IMG/VR virus record: IMGVR_UViG_3300010233_000091
Location: 1 to 39,244 of that record
From: a virus
Length of the DNA stretch: 39,244 bases
Reading direction: 5' to 3' (one strand)
In this document: one piece after another, positions 1 through 7,413 of the stretch
Position numbering within the stretch: position 1 is the first letter of the stretch
Layout of the letters: every line of letters starts with the position of its first letter
Notes under the pieces: model-generated
What the model saw: the letters and a program-made list of their open reading frames with translations, nothing else
What the model was told of the DNA's origin: nothing
The model's database searches: none
Translations under genes and position numbers: made by a program

Positions 1-129
1 AACGCCCGCCAACTTTTCCAGCACATCGAAGAAACCTGGGCCAAGCCAATCATCGGCGGCAGGTATTCGGCGCTGCACCCCTACTGGCACGAGCGCGAGG
101 AGAAGAGGAAGGCGAACCAATGCGAATGA
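1..129 (+). CDS. C-terminal fragment of an unidentified protein
   Basis: Frame 1 is open from the first base of the window and stops with TGA at 127-129, giving the last 42 residues of a protein whose start lies outside. The visible part is charged (a HEREEKRK stretch near the end) and has no motif I recognise. Its stop overlaps the start of the next gene by ten bases, the tight packing seen throughout this arm, which supports it being a real upstream gene of the same transcript. Confidence 0.6.
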   Translation, partial: NARQLFQHIEETWAKPIIGGRYSALHPYWHEREEKRKANQCE

Positions 130-590
130 AAAAGCAACGCGGTAATTCCAACCCCACCAGGACCAAGCGAGCCCTCGCAGCCCTGGCCTTTAGCCAAGCA
201 GAGGTTGACGAATGGCTGCTCCAAGCAGAGGAAACGTGGACAGCAGACGGAAATGGTGTCGCTGCATCTGGGGTGGATGTGTCGCCCACGCGCGATATTG
301 CTCATGAATTTGCGAATCTTGTCTCTGATTGGAAAAGTGACACTGAAAACGTATCATCTATTACTCGGATTGTGTCGCATCCCTCCTATCAATCTGTGAT
401 CGAAATCGGCAGACAAAACGAAGATATCGTTCGGCTGATTCTCAGCGAATTCTCAACAAATAATGGATATTGGGCAACAGCTCTTCGCGCAATTATGGGA
501 GAAAATCCTGTAAGTCCAAAGAGTATTGGCGACCCCCAAAAAGTGAAACAGGACTGGCTGGACTGGGGAAAACGAAAAGGCTATTTTTGA
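120..590 (+). CDS. Hypothetical protein, HPxYQ/WLxWG family
   Basis: A 156-residue soluble protein with a basic N-terminus. Three blocks stand out: HPSYQ at 87-91, a YWATALRAIMGENPV stretch at 117-131, and WLDWG at 146-150 just before the end. From memory, this combination (HPAYQ, then a W-rich ALxAITGE block, then AWLxWG) marks a family of unknown function in bacterial chromosomes, often encoded just before a gene like the next one. The ATG sits a short distance after a purine-rich GAGGAGAAGAGGAAG stretch; a second ATG six bases later is possible. The gene ends 15 bases before the next start, so the two are probably co-translated. Function is unknown; the family recognition is by eye only. 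Confidence 0.75.
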   Translation: MRMKKQRGNSNPTRTKRALAALAFSQAEVDEWLLQAEETWTADGNGVAASGVDVSPTRDIAHEFANLVSDWKSDTENVSSITRIVSHPSYQSVIEIGRQNEDIVRLILSEFSTNNGYWATALRAIMGENPVSPKSIGDPQKVKQDWLDWGKRKGYF

Positions 591-605
591 GAGGAAAGTT
601 GACTC

Positions 606-1385
606 ATGCCAGCAGGGTACGCGAAGAATTTCCCCTCAAATTTTCCTCGACTCGGAGCCAATTATCTCAAGAAGAGTAGCGATACTGACCAATACAACTG
701 TATTGCTTGGGCAATGAGTGAATGTCATCGTCCTTGGTGGCCGGGAAGCGAGCCGGCAGGTTACTGGCCTCCCGATCTACCCCACGATGAAACCATCGAT
801 AATTTCGTGGAAGCATTTCGGCGCAAGGGCTACGAACTATGTGCCGGTGCGCATCACGAATGGCTCTTTGAGAAAGTGGCGATTTACGCGGATCTAAAAG
901 GTGTTCCAACTCATGCAGCCAGGCAGCCGTGGCGAGCCTTTCTGGACTTTCATCATCCTTTGAACTTTCCTCTTGCATGGTTTGCAAATAACTGGTACGC
1001 TTCTTTCGTAATGACCGATCCCTCCCCCAAAGAACTCCGTCTCGATACCGCACCCAGCCGCGCTTTCAGTTGGCTTTCCTGGCAGGAGGTCAGTCAACCC
1101 ATCACTGACGAGCGGGGCAGGACGGTTAGGCCAGCGGGGTCGGTTCTTACCGTAAGGTACAGAACAACCGGCCTTGAAATGGAGTTCTGGCCCATCTCAA
1201 TCGACGAAGCTCAACAGCTTTTCAATCCCGGTGCGCGTTATGGGTATTCGATTGGCTCAGCTTTCGCGCAGATCGCGCGCGCCGTCGGCAAGTCGTCGCG
1301 GACAATAAAATCCGGCGAGCGCCAAGCTACCAAAGCTCAGCGCGAGCAACAAGAGAAACAGTCCGGACGGCGGTGGCTGGCATGA
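606..1385 (+). CDS. DUF7689-like protein with an extra C-terminal domain
   Basis: 259 residues. The first ~107 residues carry YNCIAWA (30-36), a YWPP block (53-56), EKVAIYAD (89-96) and PTHAARQ (101-107), the order I recall for the DUF7689-type family of unknown function. In that family the chain normally ends soon after the THAARQ block. Here a different segment of about 150 residues follows, with a VRYRTTGLEMEFWPIS strand region near 184-199 and a basic, glutamine-rich tail. The tail region faintly recalls KTSC-type small domains, but I would not assign it. The start has a good upstream GAGGAAAG. It pairs with the preceding gene as the bacterial relatives do. The fusion or extension is the unusual feature. 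Confidence 0.75.
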   Translation: MPAGYAKNFPSNFPRLGANYLKKSSDTDQYNCIAWAMSECHRPWWPGSEPAGYWPPDLPHDETIDNFVEAFRRKGYELCAGAHHEWLFEKVAIYADLKGVPTHAARQPWRAFLDFHHPLNFPLAWFANNWYASFVMTDPSPKELRLDTAPSRAFSWLSWQEVSQPITDERGRTVRPAGSVLTVRYRTTGLEMEFWPISIDEAQQLFNPGARYGYSIGSAFAQIARAVGKSSRTIKSGERQATKAQREQQEKQSGRRWLA

Positions 1386-1582
1386 TCCGACAAATTGATC
1401 CGATTCTCACTTGCGATCTTTGCGGCAAAAGTCATCTCGATGAGATGGCCACGGTCTATTCGTCACGCGGCTTTGCGGAGGTTAAGCCGTCAGAGTTCGT
1501 TGGCAATCTCAGAGTTCTGGCGGAACTCTGTCATGGATGCTGGAATAAGTTGAATGAGTTTTTGGATGGAAGGGTAGTATGA
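1382..1582 (+). CDS. Small two-CxxC zinc-ribbon protein
   Basis: 66 residues with CDLC at 11-14 and CHGC at 50-53, a spacing that fits a single four-cysteine zinc site. The ATG at 1382 overlaps the previous stop as ATGA, which argues for this start; an in-frame GTG nine bases upstream is an alternative. The last four bases overlap the start of the ATPase gene. Function is unknown. The small acidic fold and position suggest a nucleic-acid- or protein-binding accessory factor, which is inference. Confidence 0.7.
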   Translation: MIRQIDPILTCDLCGKSHLDEMATVYSSRGFAEVKPSEFVGNLRVLAELCHGCWNKLNEFLDGRVV

Positions 1583-3321
1583 CCCCACAACTCAAAATCA
1601 GTGACTCGATCTCTCTGCCGGCTAACGCTGTGACCCAGACTTTCGCCTGCATTGGGCGAAAGGGAGCTGGTAAGACCTACCTTGCGTCCATGCTCGCGGA
1701 ACAGATGCTGGATATTGGAGCGCAGGTTGTTGTTCTGGACCCTGTCGGAAATTGGTTCGGTTTGCGTGTTGCCGCCGATGGAAAATCAAAGGGTAAGGAT
1801 ATTTTTATCGCCGGTGGTGAACGTGGCGATGTTCCTGTTCTTCCTGAATCGGGCGCGCGGTTTGCCCGCTTGGTCGTCGAGCGTAGCGTATCGATGGTTC
1901 TGGATGTGTCTGGTTTCCGGCAGGGAGAGCGCAAGCGGTTTGCTGCGGATTTTGCTGAGGAGTTTTTCCATCTCAAGAAAACTCAGCGTAGCGCTGTTCA
2001 TCTCTTTGTTGAGGAAGCGCAGTTGTTTGTTCCGCAGCGTTGCGGACCTGAAGAAGCCCGTATGCTTGGGGCGTTTGAGAACATCATTCGCCTCGGCAGA
2101 AATTACGGTGTCGGCGCCACACTTATTTCCCAACGACCGCAATCGGTGAACAAAGAGGTTCTTTCCCAGGTCGAGTGTCTTTGTGTTCTGCAGGTCAATG
2201 GCAGCCATGAGCGCAAGGCTTTGGAAGAGTGGGTGCAGGAAGCCGGCGCTGATCGGAAGTTGGTTGGTGAGTTGCCGGGCTTGTCGCAGGGCCAGGGATA
2301 CGTGTGGAGTCCATCGTGGCTCCGGGTCTTCAAGAAGGTAACATTTTCAAAGAAGACTACGTTCGACGCCAGTGCGACTCCCGAAGTCGGTAAGGCAACC
2401 AAGGCCGCTTTACTCACTGCGGTTGATGTTGAAGCTCTCAAAGCTGATCTTCAGTCAGTTATCGCTTCGGCGGAAAAAGACGATCCGAAGATTCTGCGCC
2501 GGAAGATCGCGGAGTTGGAGCGGTCTGTAAGCGCGGTGGCCGATTCGAAGAATGCTGAGGAGATTACTCATCTTCGCGATACGTTGGAAGTCCGGCACCA
2601 GGATGTGATCCGCTTGGGCGCAGCACTCGAAGAGGCTCAGTCAGTAAATAAAGTTCTGCAGGGGTACGTGAAGGCTATTCAAAAGATCCTGGTAGTGGCA
2701 GAGGTTATGCATTCTTTAGAGCCGATGGAGGTCCCGAGGTATAAGCCTGCGGTCTCACGGCCTGTTCAGTCTTGGGATGCTGCGCGATCCGGTCCTCTTC
2801 TTAAAGCGGCTACGATCAAAGCTGAGTCTAACGGCCACTCAAATAATCTCCGCGCCGGCGCGCGTCGTATGCTGGCCTGTCTCTGCCAGTGGTTCCCTTC
2901 CGGTCGTACTGAAAGTCAGGTGGCCGCTCAGGTTCAGATGAAGAAGACCGGAGGCACCTGGGCAGCATATAAGTCGGATCTGCGTAATGGGAGTTATATT
3001 GAAATCCGAGGCGACGGTCTCTGGTACGCTACGGACGAGGGCAGGGATTATCTGGGTGCAGACATCCCCGATACTCCTGCCAGTACCGAAGAGGTTGTCG
3101 CTCTTTGGGGCGCGAAGTTGCGCAAAGGCGCACGAGAGATGTTGGATATTCTCGTCCACCACAAGGGACGAGCAGTTTCCAGAGAACAACTCGGCCAGGC
3201 AGTAAATATGGAGCAGAGCGGCGGCACATTTTCCGCTTATTTGTCGGATTTGAAACAGGCTGGATTGATTGTTGTGGACCGGGATGGTGTGCGCGCTAAC
3301 CAGGAGACATTGATGCTATGA
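1579..3321 (+). CDS. HerA/FtsK-like P-loop ATPase with two C-terminal winged-helix repeats
   Basis: 580 residues. The P-loop GRKGAGKT lies at 26-33 and a Walker B strand ending in FVEEAQ lies near residues 141-147. It is followed by an IIRLGRNYGVGATLISQRPQ segment (residues ~170-190), the sensor/arginine-rich region typical of HerA/DUF87-type DNA-pumping ATPases. A charged, probably coiled-coil stretch spans about 295-375. The C-terminus holds two similar ~65-residue units, near 424-490 and 514-575, each starting LR(A/K)GAR and containing a SGGT(F/W)xAYxSDL core, which read as tandem winged-helix DNA-binding domains. HerA-family ATPases use ATP to move on or remodel DNA. In a phage this one may act in DNA translocation or recombination, but it is clearly separate from the terminase at 12913. 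ATGA overlaps on both sides suggest translational coupling. Confidence 0.85.
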   Translation: MTPQLKISDSISLPANAVTQTFACIGRKGAGKTYLASMLAEQMLDIGAQVVVLDPVGNWFGLRVAADGKSKGKDIFIAGGERGDVPVLPESGARFARLVVERSVSMVLDVSGFRQGERKRFAADFAEEFFHLKKTQRSAVHLFVEEAQLFVPQRCGPEEARMLGAFENIIRLGRNYGVGATLISQRPQSVNKEVLSQVECLCVLQVNGSHERKALEEWVQEAGADRKLVGELPGLSQGQGYVWSPSWLRVFKKVTFSKKTTFDASATPEVGKATKAALLTAVDVEALKADLQSVIASAEKDDPKILRRKIAELERSVSAVADSKNAEEITHLRDTLEVRHQDVIRLGAALEEAQSVNKVLQGYVKAIQKILVVAEVMHSLEPMEVPRYKPAVSRPVQSWDAARSGPLLKAATIKAESNGHSNNLRAGARRMLACLCQWFPSGRTESQVAAQVQMKKTGGTWAAYKSDLRNGSYIEIRGDGLWYATDEGRDYLGADIPDTPASTEEVVALWGAKLRKGAREMLDILVHHKGRAVSREQLGQAVNMEQSGGTFSAYLSDLKQAGLIVVDRDGVRANQETLML

Positions 3322-3458
3322 CCCAAAAACTCACCCCATCCGAGCGCCAGGCTATCTTGAAAAAGCTCAAGCACGGCCCCACTTTGGACCGAGAGAGCCT
3401 GGCCCAACACGCGCTCCGCGTGTACGAAGAAGTTCTGAAGAAGAGGAAAGCCAAATGA
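3318..3458 (+). CDS. 46-residue hypothetical protein
   Basis: A short helical, lysine-rich protein (begins MTQKLTPSERQAILKKL, ends KKRKAK) between two clear genes, sharing ATGA overlaps with both neighbours. The tight phasing at both ends is the main support that it is translated. No domain is recognised. Confidence 0.6.
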   Translation: MTQKLTPSERQAILKKLKHGPTLDRESLAQHALRVYEEVLKKRKAK

Positions 3459-3688
3459 ACGACACCATTTCTATTCCTCAGCACTGTTGGCACAGATACG
3501 GCCAAAATACCGGCGAGGACCAGAATGAAGTCTGCTGTAATTGTGGCGAGAGCTACAACCCTTGCGCTTTGGTTCCACGTTCCGGACACGGACAATTTTC
3601 ACCGGACAAGGGTCGCCCGCCGAAACCCGCGGGGCCATGCAAACCAAAACCGAAATCGCCGTACAACATCAAAGAGGTTTCCAAATAA
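3455..3688 (+). CDS. Small Cys/His protein
   Basis: 77 residues with a CWH motif at 11-13, CCNCG at 27-31 and one more cysteine close behind, followed by a proline- and lysine-rich tail. The order CWH then CxxCG resembles short phage proteins of unknown function that probably bind one zinc ion. The start overlaps the upstream stop (ATGA) and the stop overlaps the next start (TAATG). Confidence 0.65.
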   Translation: MNDTISIPQHCWHRYGQNTGEDQNEVCCNCGESYNPCALVPRSGHGQFSPDKGRPPKPAGPCKPKPKSPYNIKEVSK

Positions 3689-4017
3689 TGCCCCGTCCCC
3701 GTCTCCCCAAAACCCAATGGAACGAAGATTCGATCAGAGTGGAAGTTCGTCCCGCCGGCGTCGTCGACGAACCTGCTAACGTCGAGGTCTTCCAGGCGTG
3801 CCTAGCGGAGATGGGGGCTGTCCGGCTGAGGCTCATGCTCGGATGCTACGGCCCCGGTACGGAGGCCAAACCCAAACCGCGCTATGCTTGGCTCCTGGGA
3901 GAGAGCGCAACCATTCAGTGTCGTGATCTTGAAGTAGCTTCCTGGTTTCGTGAGGAGCTGCTGAAGTGGTTGAAAAATTTAGATGGGGTTAGGCTGGAGG
4001 CAGTGTCAGATGAATAA
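3688..4017 (+). CDS. Hypothetical protein
   Basis: 109 residues. I start it at the ATG at 3688 that overlaps the upstream TAA, although the frame is open further 5'. It has a compact alpha/beta look (LRLMLGCYGPG, then a C-terminal helix with FREELLKWLKNL) but no recognised motif. It overlaps the next start by eight bases. Confidence 0.65.
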   Translation: MPRPRLPKTQWNEDSIRVEVRPAGVVDEPANVEVFQACLAEMGAVRLRLMLGCYGPGTEAKPKPRYAWLLGESATIQCRDLEVASWFREELLKWLKNLDGVRLEAVSDE

Positions 4018-4195
4018 GTCAGGCAGACTTGAAAGGCGCTACCAATTTTATCTTCGCGTCGCCAACGGAAACCGTTTGCGGCGTTTATTGTTCGGAGATA
4101 AATGTCCTGACTTAGCGATAGTCTCACAAAAGTTGGCCAAGGATTTACGCTGCTGGCCGCTCAGGCAGGAGAAGGAGTCGCCAGATGCCCACTGA
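4010..4195 (+). CDS. Small basic hypothetical protein
   Basis: 61 residues, strongly basic in the first half (two LRR-type arginine clusters), starting at the ATG that overlaps the preceding gene's end. Its last eleven bases overlap the following gene. No domain is recognised; the evidence is gene phasing only. Confidence 0.5.
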   Translation: MNKSGRLERRYQFYLRVANGNRLRRLLFGDKCPDLAIVSQKLAKDLRCWPLRQEKESPDAH

Positions 4196-4679
4196 ACAGT
4201 TTCAACGCTACGGAAGTTTCTGGGAACTGCGGGAGGAGTACAGGAAGAACGCTCTCGCCAGTCTCCGGAAGCGTGAAGGGCTTCCGACATCTGAGCATCT
4301 CAAAGGCGCTTTCTACCAGCGTTCCGATGGCTTCTATCGCGAGCCTCCTGGCCGGGAAGTCTCTCTCGACACGACGATGTACCCCAACGGCAACGGCGGC
4401 TTTGTTACTCAGGCCACAGGCACGCGCAAAGGACTCTCGCGTGAAGAGGCTGAGAAGAACTGGGGGCGGTCATCTTTCAAGATCCTCGAAGTTTCGGAAG
4501 ACGGCCGTAAGCTCACCGACGAACTCAACAACCTCAACCGTGACCTCTCCACCTTCCAACAGGCTGAAAGAGTTTCCTACGGACCCGCCAGCGAACAAGC
4601 TCCGGGCTTTTCCCTCAACGGCACTTCAGACGAGGAAGTCGATACCGGGCTGCAGGAGTATTTGAAGAGAGGGAAGTAG
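4185..4679 (+). CDS. Hypothetical protein
   Basis: 164 hydrophilic residues with a charged helical N-terminus, a central glycine-rich part (YPNGNGGF) and an acidic C-terminus. No signal peptide, membrane segment or known motif. The start overlaps the upstream gene by eleven bases, the longest overlap in this arm apart from the first gene pair. Confidence 0.6.
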   Translation: MPTEQFQRYGSFWELREEYRKNALASLRKREGLPTSEHLKGAFYQRSDGFYREPPGREVSLDTTMYPNGNGGFVTQATGTRKGLSREEAEKNWGRSSFKILEVSEDGRKLTDELNNLNRDLSTFQQAERVSYGPASEQAPGFSLNGTSDEEVDTGLQEYLKRGK

Positions 4680-4681
4680 TC

Positions 4682-4912
4682 ATGGCTGACTCAACAATCG
4701 AGCGTGGTGTTCCGATTCCGCCTCGGCAGCACGAGCCTATCGAGCATAGGTATCCAGAACTTTGGGCGCTGCGAGTCGGCGATTCGTTTGTAGCCACGAA
4801 AGCCCCTTTGGGCCTTCACGTTGGAATCGCCATGTTTGGTATAAAGCATAGCCAAAAGCACGAAGTAAGAAAAATGGAGGGTGGCGATTACCGAGTTTGG
4901 AGGACGCAATGA
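4682..4912 (+). CDS. Small phage-type hypothetical protein
   Basis: 76 residues. The pattern IERGVPIPPR, then YPELWALRVGDSFVA, then GGDYRVWRTQ at the end matches short proteins I have seen repeatedly in phage genomes (an N-terminal GVPIP block, a VGDSF block and a terminal RVWR), whose role is unknown. It starts two bases after the upstream stop, and its stop overlaps the next ATG as ATGA. Confidence 0.7.
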   Translation: MADSTIERGVPIPPRQHEPIEHRYPELWALRVGDSFVATKAPLGLHVGIAMFGIKHSQKHEVRKMEGGDYRVWRTQ

Positions 4913-5181
4913 CCACTCTCCCCCAATCCCGTCCCGATCTCGTCCACCCGTTCCAATGCGAGCGCGGTCGGGAGGGAGAGTGCAGTCACTTCTACCAGTG
5001 GATCGGCGGGTTTGTGAAGTGTCTGGCGAAGGAGTCCGATCCGATTCACAAGAACGGGCCGCATGTGTTGACAGCTCCGAACGGCGATCAGGCGTATTGT
5101 AACGGTCCAGGGACATGCAAGCATTGTGCAAAGGGTACACCACCGACGTTTTATCAATGGGAGTCCGAACGTGGTCGCTGA
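4909..5181 (+). CDS. Cysteine-rich hypothetical protein
   Basis: 90 residues with cysteines at FQCERG, GECSHF, KCLAK, YCNGPGTC and KHCAKG, enough for one or two zinc sites. The ATG at 4909 overlaps the previous stop (ATGA) and is preferred over an upstream in-frame TTG. The phrases CSHFYQW and TFYQW look like two short related segments within the protein. Function is unknown. Confidence 0.65.
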   Translation: MTTLPQSRPDLVHPFQCERGREGECSHFYQWIGGFVKCLAKESDPIHKNGPHVLTAPNGDQAYCNGPGTCKHCAKGTPPTFYQWESERGR

Positions 5182-5398
5182 CATCTTCATCTGTCCCGAT
5201 TGCGAGCAGGTCTACGTGGACAAGCCTGACTCCATGTGCGCCTCCTGCACTCAATGGCGCGTGGACAAGTTGACCAGCATCGATCACGGGTATCAAACGT
5301 GGCGGAGCCGAGAAGAAAATCGGCGTATGAGCCCCGGAGCGAGGTTCGGTGAATCGCTGGCGGATATGGTCAAGGCCATGGAACGGAGTCAACGATGA
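5171..5398 (+). CDS. Small zinc-ribbon protein
   Basis: 75 residues from a GTG at 5171 that follows GGGAG at a good distance; starting here puts CPDC close to the N-terminus, with a CASC partner about 18 residues later, a classic four-cysteine ribbon. A longer reading from a GTG at 5126 is possible but has no good ribosome site. The C-terminal half is helical and charged. Overlaps its neighbours at both ends. Confidence 0.65.
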   Translation: MVADIFICPDCEQVYVDKPDSMCASCTQWRVDKLTSIDHGYQTWRSREENRRMSPGARFGESLADMVKAMERSQR

Positions 5399-5634
5399 TC
5401 CGAGTTCCTACGTTGCCTAAGATGCTTTATACGCCAACCGGGTTCTATTGCACTTCTTGCGATTACTATTTTATGCCTGAGTTGGATCGGTCAGGATTAC
5501 CTGACTGTCCTGTCCGGTGGTTGGGGATTCATAAGGTTGAGCGCCCGAATTCTCCACCGTGCGATTGCCCTCTTGAGGGCAAGATGTTTGAGATCGATGT
5601 AACGCAAGTATTTCCAGAAGCCAAAGAGGTTTGA
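5395..5634 (+). CDS. Small zinc-ribbon-like protein
   Basis: 79 residues with CTSC near residue 19, a DCPVRW segment near 37 and CDCPLEG near 56, giving a possible zinc site. It starts with an ATGA overlap. The fourth consecutive cysteine-rich or short gene in this arm; no function can be assigned. Confidence 0.65.
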   Translation: MIRVPTLPKMLYTPTGFYCTSCDYYFMPELDRSGLPDCPVRWLGIHKVERPNSPPCDCPLEGKMFEIDVTQVFPEAKEV

Positions 5635-5636
5635 AA

Positions 5637-6407
5637 TTGAATCAAGAAATCGAATCTGTAAAACCCGCTCTCACCGTGATTCTCGACGACGGCGACTTCA
5701 TCATCAACTCGACCGGCCCGATCGGTAAGCTCATGGCTCAGGCTATTCTCCCTGCGGCTGCGGCGGCGCGCAAAGTCACAATTATCACTGACGGCGAAAT
5801 GAAGGTGATGAAGCGGAATGGGAACGGGGTGGGAAAAGTTATTGATGAAGTGCCTGCAACTGTTAAGCGGGCAGCGGAGGCCGAGAAAAGAGCAAGAACC
5901 GCGCTTTCTTTTAACGACGGCCCCGACATCCAGGATCAATTTGCTGCCGATCTGGAAGCAGGCATCACCGGAGAGATCGCTACCGGCGAGGCTCCCATTC
6001 CAACTCCAGGCCCTAACGCGGCCACCCCTATCCCGTCCCGTCGCAAGCCCCAGATATTCCAGGACGCCGCAGCCCCGCCCGCCCCCGAGCTGGCCGAGGC
6101 TGAGATGGATCGCCTTCTCGCCGAGGCTGCGCAGGCCGAGCGCGATGCCGTTAAGGTCGCCGAGGACATGCGCTTCCAGCGTCAGCAGGCCGTGCAAGAC
6201 GGCCAAGACCAGACCGATCCTGACACACCCACGGAAACGACCAAGCCTACCACGCGCAAGCGCGAGCCGCGCAACCTGGCCACCACAGGCAAGGCCTGCG
6301 GCCGCTGCGGCGGCGGCGGCCAGATCATGGGCGACAGTGGGCACACAGGCGCCTGCCCCGTGTGCATGGGCGCCGGTCAGATAAAAGCGTGGGTTAGGTC
6401 ACGTTGA
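5637..6407 (+). CDS. Hypothetical protein with C-terminal DnaJ-type zinc motif
   Basis: 256 residues. The N-terminal ~60 residues look folded (LTVILDDGDFIINSTGPIG). The middle is a long alanine/glutamate- and proline-rich linker. The last ~40 residues hold CGRCGGGG and CPVCMGAG, a paired CxxCxGxG arrangement like half of a DnaJ zinc-finger region. I place the start at TTG 5637 because AGAGG lies seven bases upstream; a TTG at 5631 is too close to that site. The DnaJ-like element is a zinc-binding module that often contacts nucleic acid or unfolded protein; there is no J domain, so it is not a DnaJ chaperone. Confidence 0.65.
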   Translation: MNQEIESVKPALTVILDDGDFIINSTGPIGKLMAQAILPAAAAARKVTIITDGEMKVMKRNGNGVGKVIDEVPATVKRAAEAEKRARTALSFNDGPDIQDQFAADLEAGITGEIATGEAPIPTPGPNAATPIPSRRKPQIFQDAAAPPAPELAEAEMDRLLAEAAQAERDAVKVAEDMRFQRQQAVQDGQDQTDPDTPTETTKPTTRKREPRNLATTGKACGRCGGGGQIMGDSGHTGACPVCMGAGQIKAWVRSR

Positions 6408-6423
6408 GAAGGTGAGGTAGGAG

Positions 6424-6813
6424 ATGAACGGAATTGAGTGGACCGATTACATTTTGCAACCAGCCCCGCAGAATCTCCTGTGTTTGTTTCGTAGACCCGC
6501 ATGGGGGAATAACATACTCGCTTATGCACGTGACTTTCACCCCGAGTGCAACGCTGTCGATCTCCAGTGGATGTTGACTGGGATTGCGCGGGAGCAGTTG
6601 GAGCGTATGTCTCCCGAGTGCCGTCTACAAGTGATGCCGGAGTTGGGTGTTTTTAGCCAGTGGGCGTGGGCACTCACCGACAGGTATAGTAGGACGGCGG
6701 CTCAGGTGCTTTGGAGTGGGATGCGCGGCGTGAGTCAGTCTACCCAGGAGCAGAGAGATGCGGCTTTTGGAGAACACACATCGGAGAACGCACGAAGCCT
6801 ACTTGGGTTGTAG
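6424..6813 (+). CDS. Hypothetical protein
   Basis: 129 residues rich in tryptophan and aromatic residues, with a strong GAGGTAGGAG site upstream. No motif recognised. Its TAG stop is the first point of a 38-bp sequence that is repeated 402 bp downstream. Confidence 0.65.
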   Translation: MNGIEWTDYILQPAPQNLLCLFRRPAWGNNILAYARDFHPECNAVDLQWMLTGIAREQLERMSPECRLQVMPELGVFSQWAWALTDRYSRTAAQVLWSGMRGVSQSTQEQRDAAFGEHTSENARSLLGL

Positions 6814-6850
6814 TACAGTGAAAATTGCAAACCTATGAACCGAGTCGAGG
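6813..6850 (+). repeat. 38-bp direct repeat, copy 1
   Basis: Begins GTACAGTGAAAATTGC and matches 7215-7252 with a single C/T difference at 6833/7235, exactly 402 bases apart. The copy contains an ATG followed by only six further codons before a stop, whereas the second copy opens a 58-codon gene. Confidence 0.9.
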
Positions 6851-6860
6851 GGAGGTAAAC

Positions 6861-7223
6861 GTGTCGCAAGACGATTATGTCGCAGGTAAGATTCCCTATT
6901 TAGGGGTTTCTTATGACAAGTCTCACACTGTTCGGTTGTCGCATGAGTGGGACAAAATGCCGGAAGGCGAGCTTATGGAATACCTGCGTATTCGGCCAAC
7001 AGCGATTGAAGGCGTCACAACAGGGGGGTCTTTGGTTTGCCACGGTCCCACTCTGAATTTTGTTCGGGAGTTCGGCAAACGAGCAGAAGAAATTCTGATC
7101 AAACGGCGTCTCACTTATACGGTACGGGAAGATGAAGATTCTTTGGAAGAAGGAGGTCCGCGCTGGTGGCGGACCATAACTCTCAACGAACCATACGAAA
7201 TACCAGGAGTTCTGGTACAGTGA
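6861..7223 (+). CDS. Hypothetical protein between two direct repeats
   Basis: 120 residues from the GTG at 6861, chosen because GAGGGGAGG sits just upstream. The product is soluble, with an LVCHGPT block and a C-terminal WWRTI strand, and is not recognised. The gene lies between two copies of a 38-bp direct repeat and its stop falls inside the second copy. This arrangement suggests it entered by a duplication or recombination event that copied the leader and first codons of the following gene. Confidence 0.65.
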   Translation: MSQDDYVAGKIPYLGVSYDKSHTVRLSHEWDKMPEGELMEYLRIRPTAIEGVTTGGSLVCHGPTLNFVREFGKRAEEILIKRRLTYTVREDEDSLEEGGPRWWRTITLNEPYEIPGVLVQ

Positions 7224-7252
7224 AAATTGCAAACTTATGAACCGAGTCGAGG
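7215..7252 (+). repeat. 38-bp direct repeat, copy 2
   Basis: Second copy of the sequence at 6813-6850. It covers the end of the 6861 gene, the ribosome-site region and the first codons (MNRVE) of the gene at 7237. Confidence 0.9.
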
Positions 7253-7413
7253 AGATCGCCGCAGCCATGAATACCCGTCCAGAACCGATGTTTCTGTTCG
7301 GGCTGGTCGAGTTGGCGCATAGCAATTACTGTGGCATTCTGGACGATTTGGTTACAGCGGATCGTCTGGTTTGGGCCGAGCGGCACAATCAAGCGGTTGA
7401 GGAGTCTGCCTGA
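7237..7413 (+). CDS. 58-residue hypothetical protein
   Basis: A short mostly helical protein beginning MNRVEEIAAAMN. Its first codons lie in the 38-bp direct repeat, so the first copy at 6835 looks like a truncated relic of this gene's 5' end. The stop overlaps the next ATG as TGATG. No function recognised. Confidence 0.55.
   Translation: MNRVEEIAAAMNTRPEPMFLFGLVELAHSNYCGILDDLVTADRLVWAERHNQAVEESA

Noticed and set aside
5529-6344. 271-codon minus-strand ORF
   Set aside because: Lies opposite the DnaJ-motif gene; alanine/glycine runs reflect the complementary strand.
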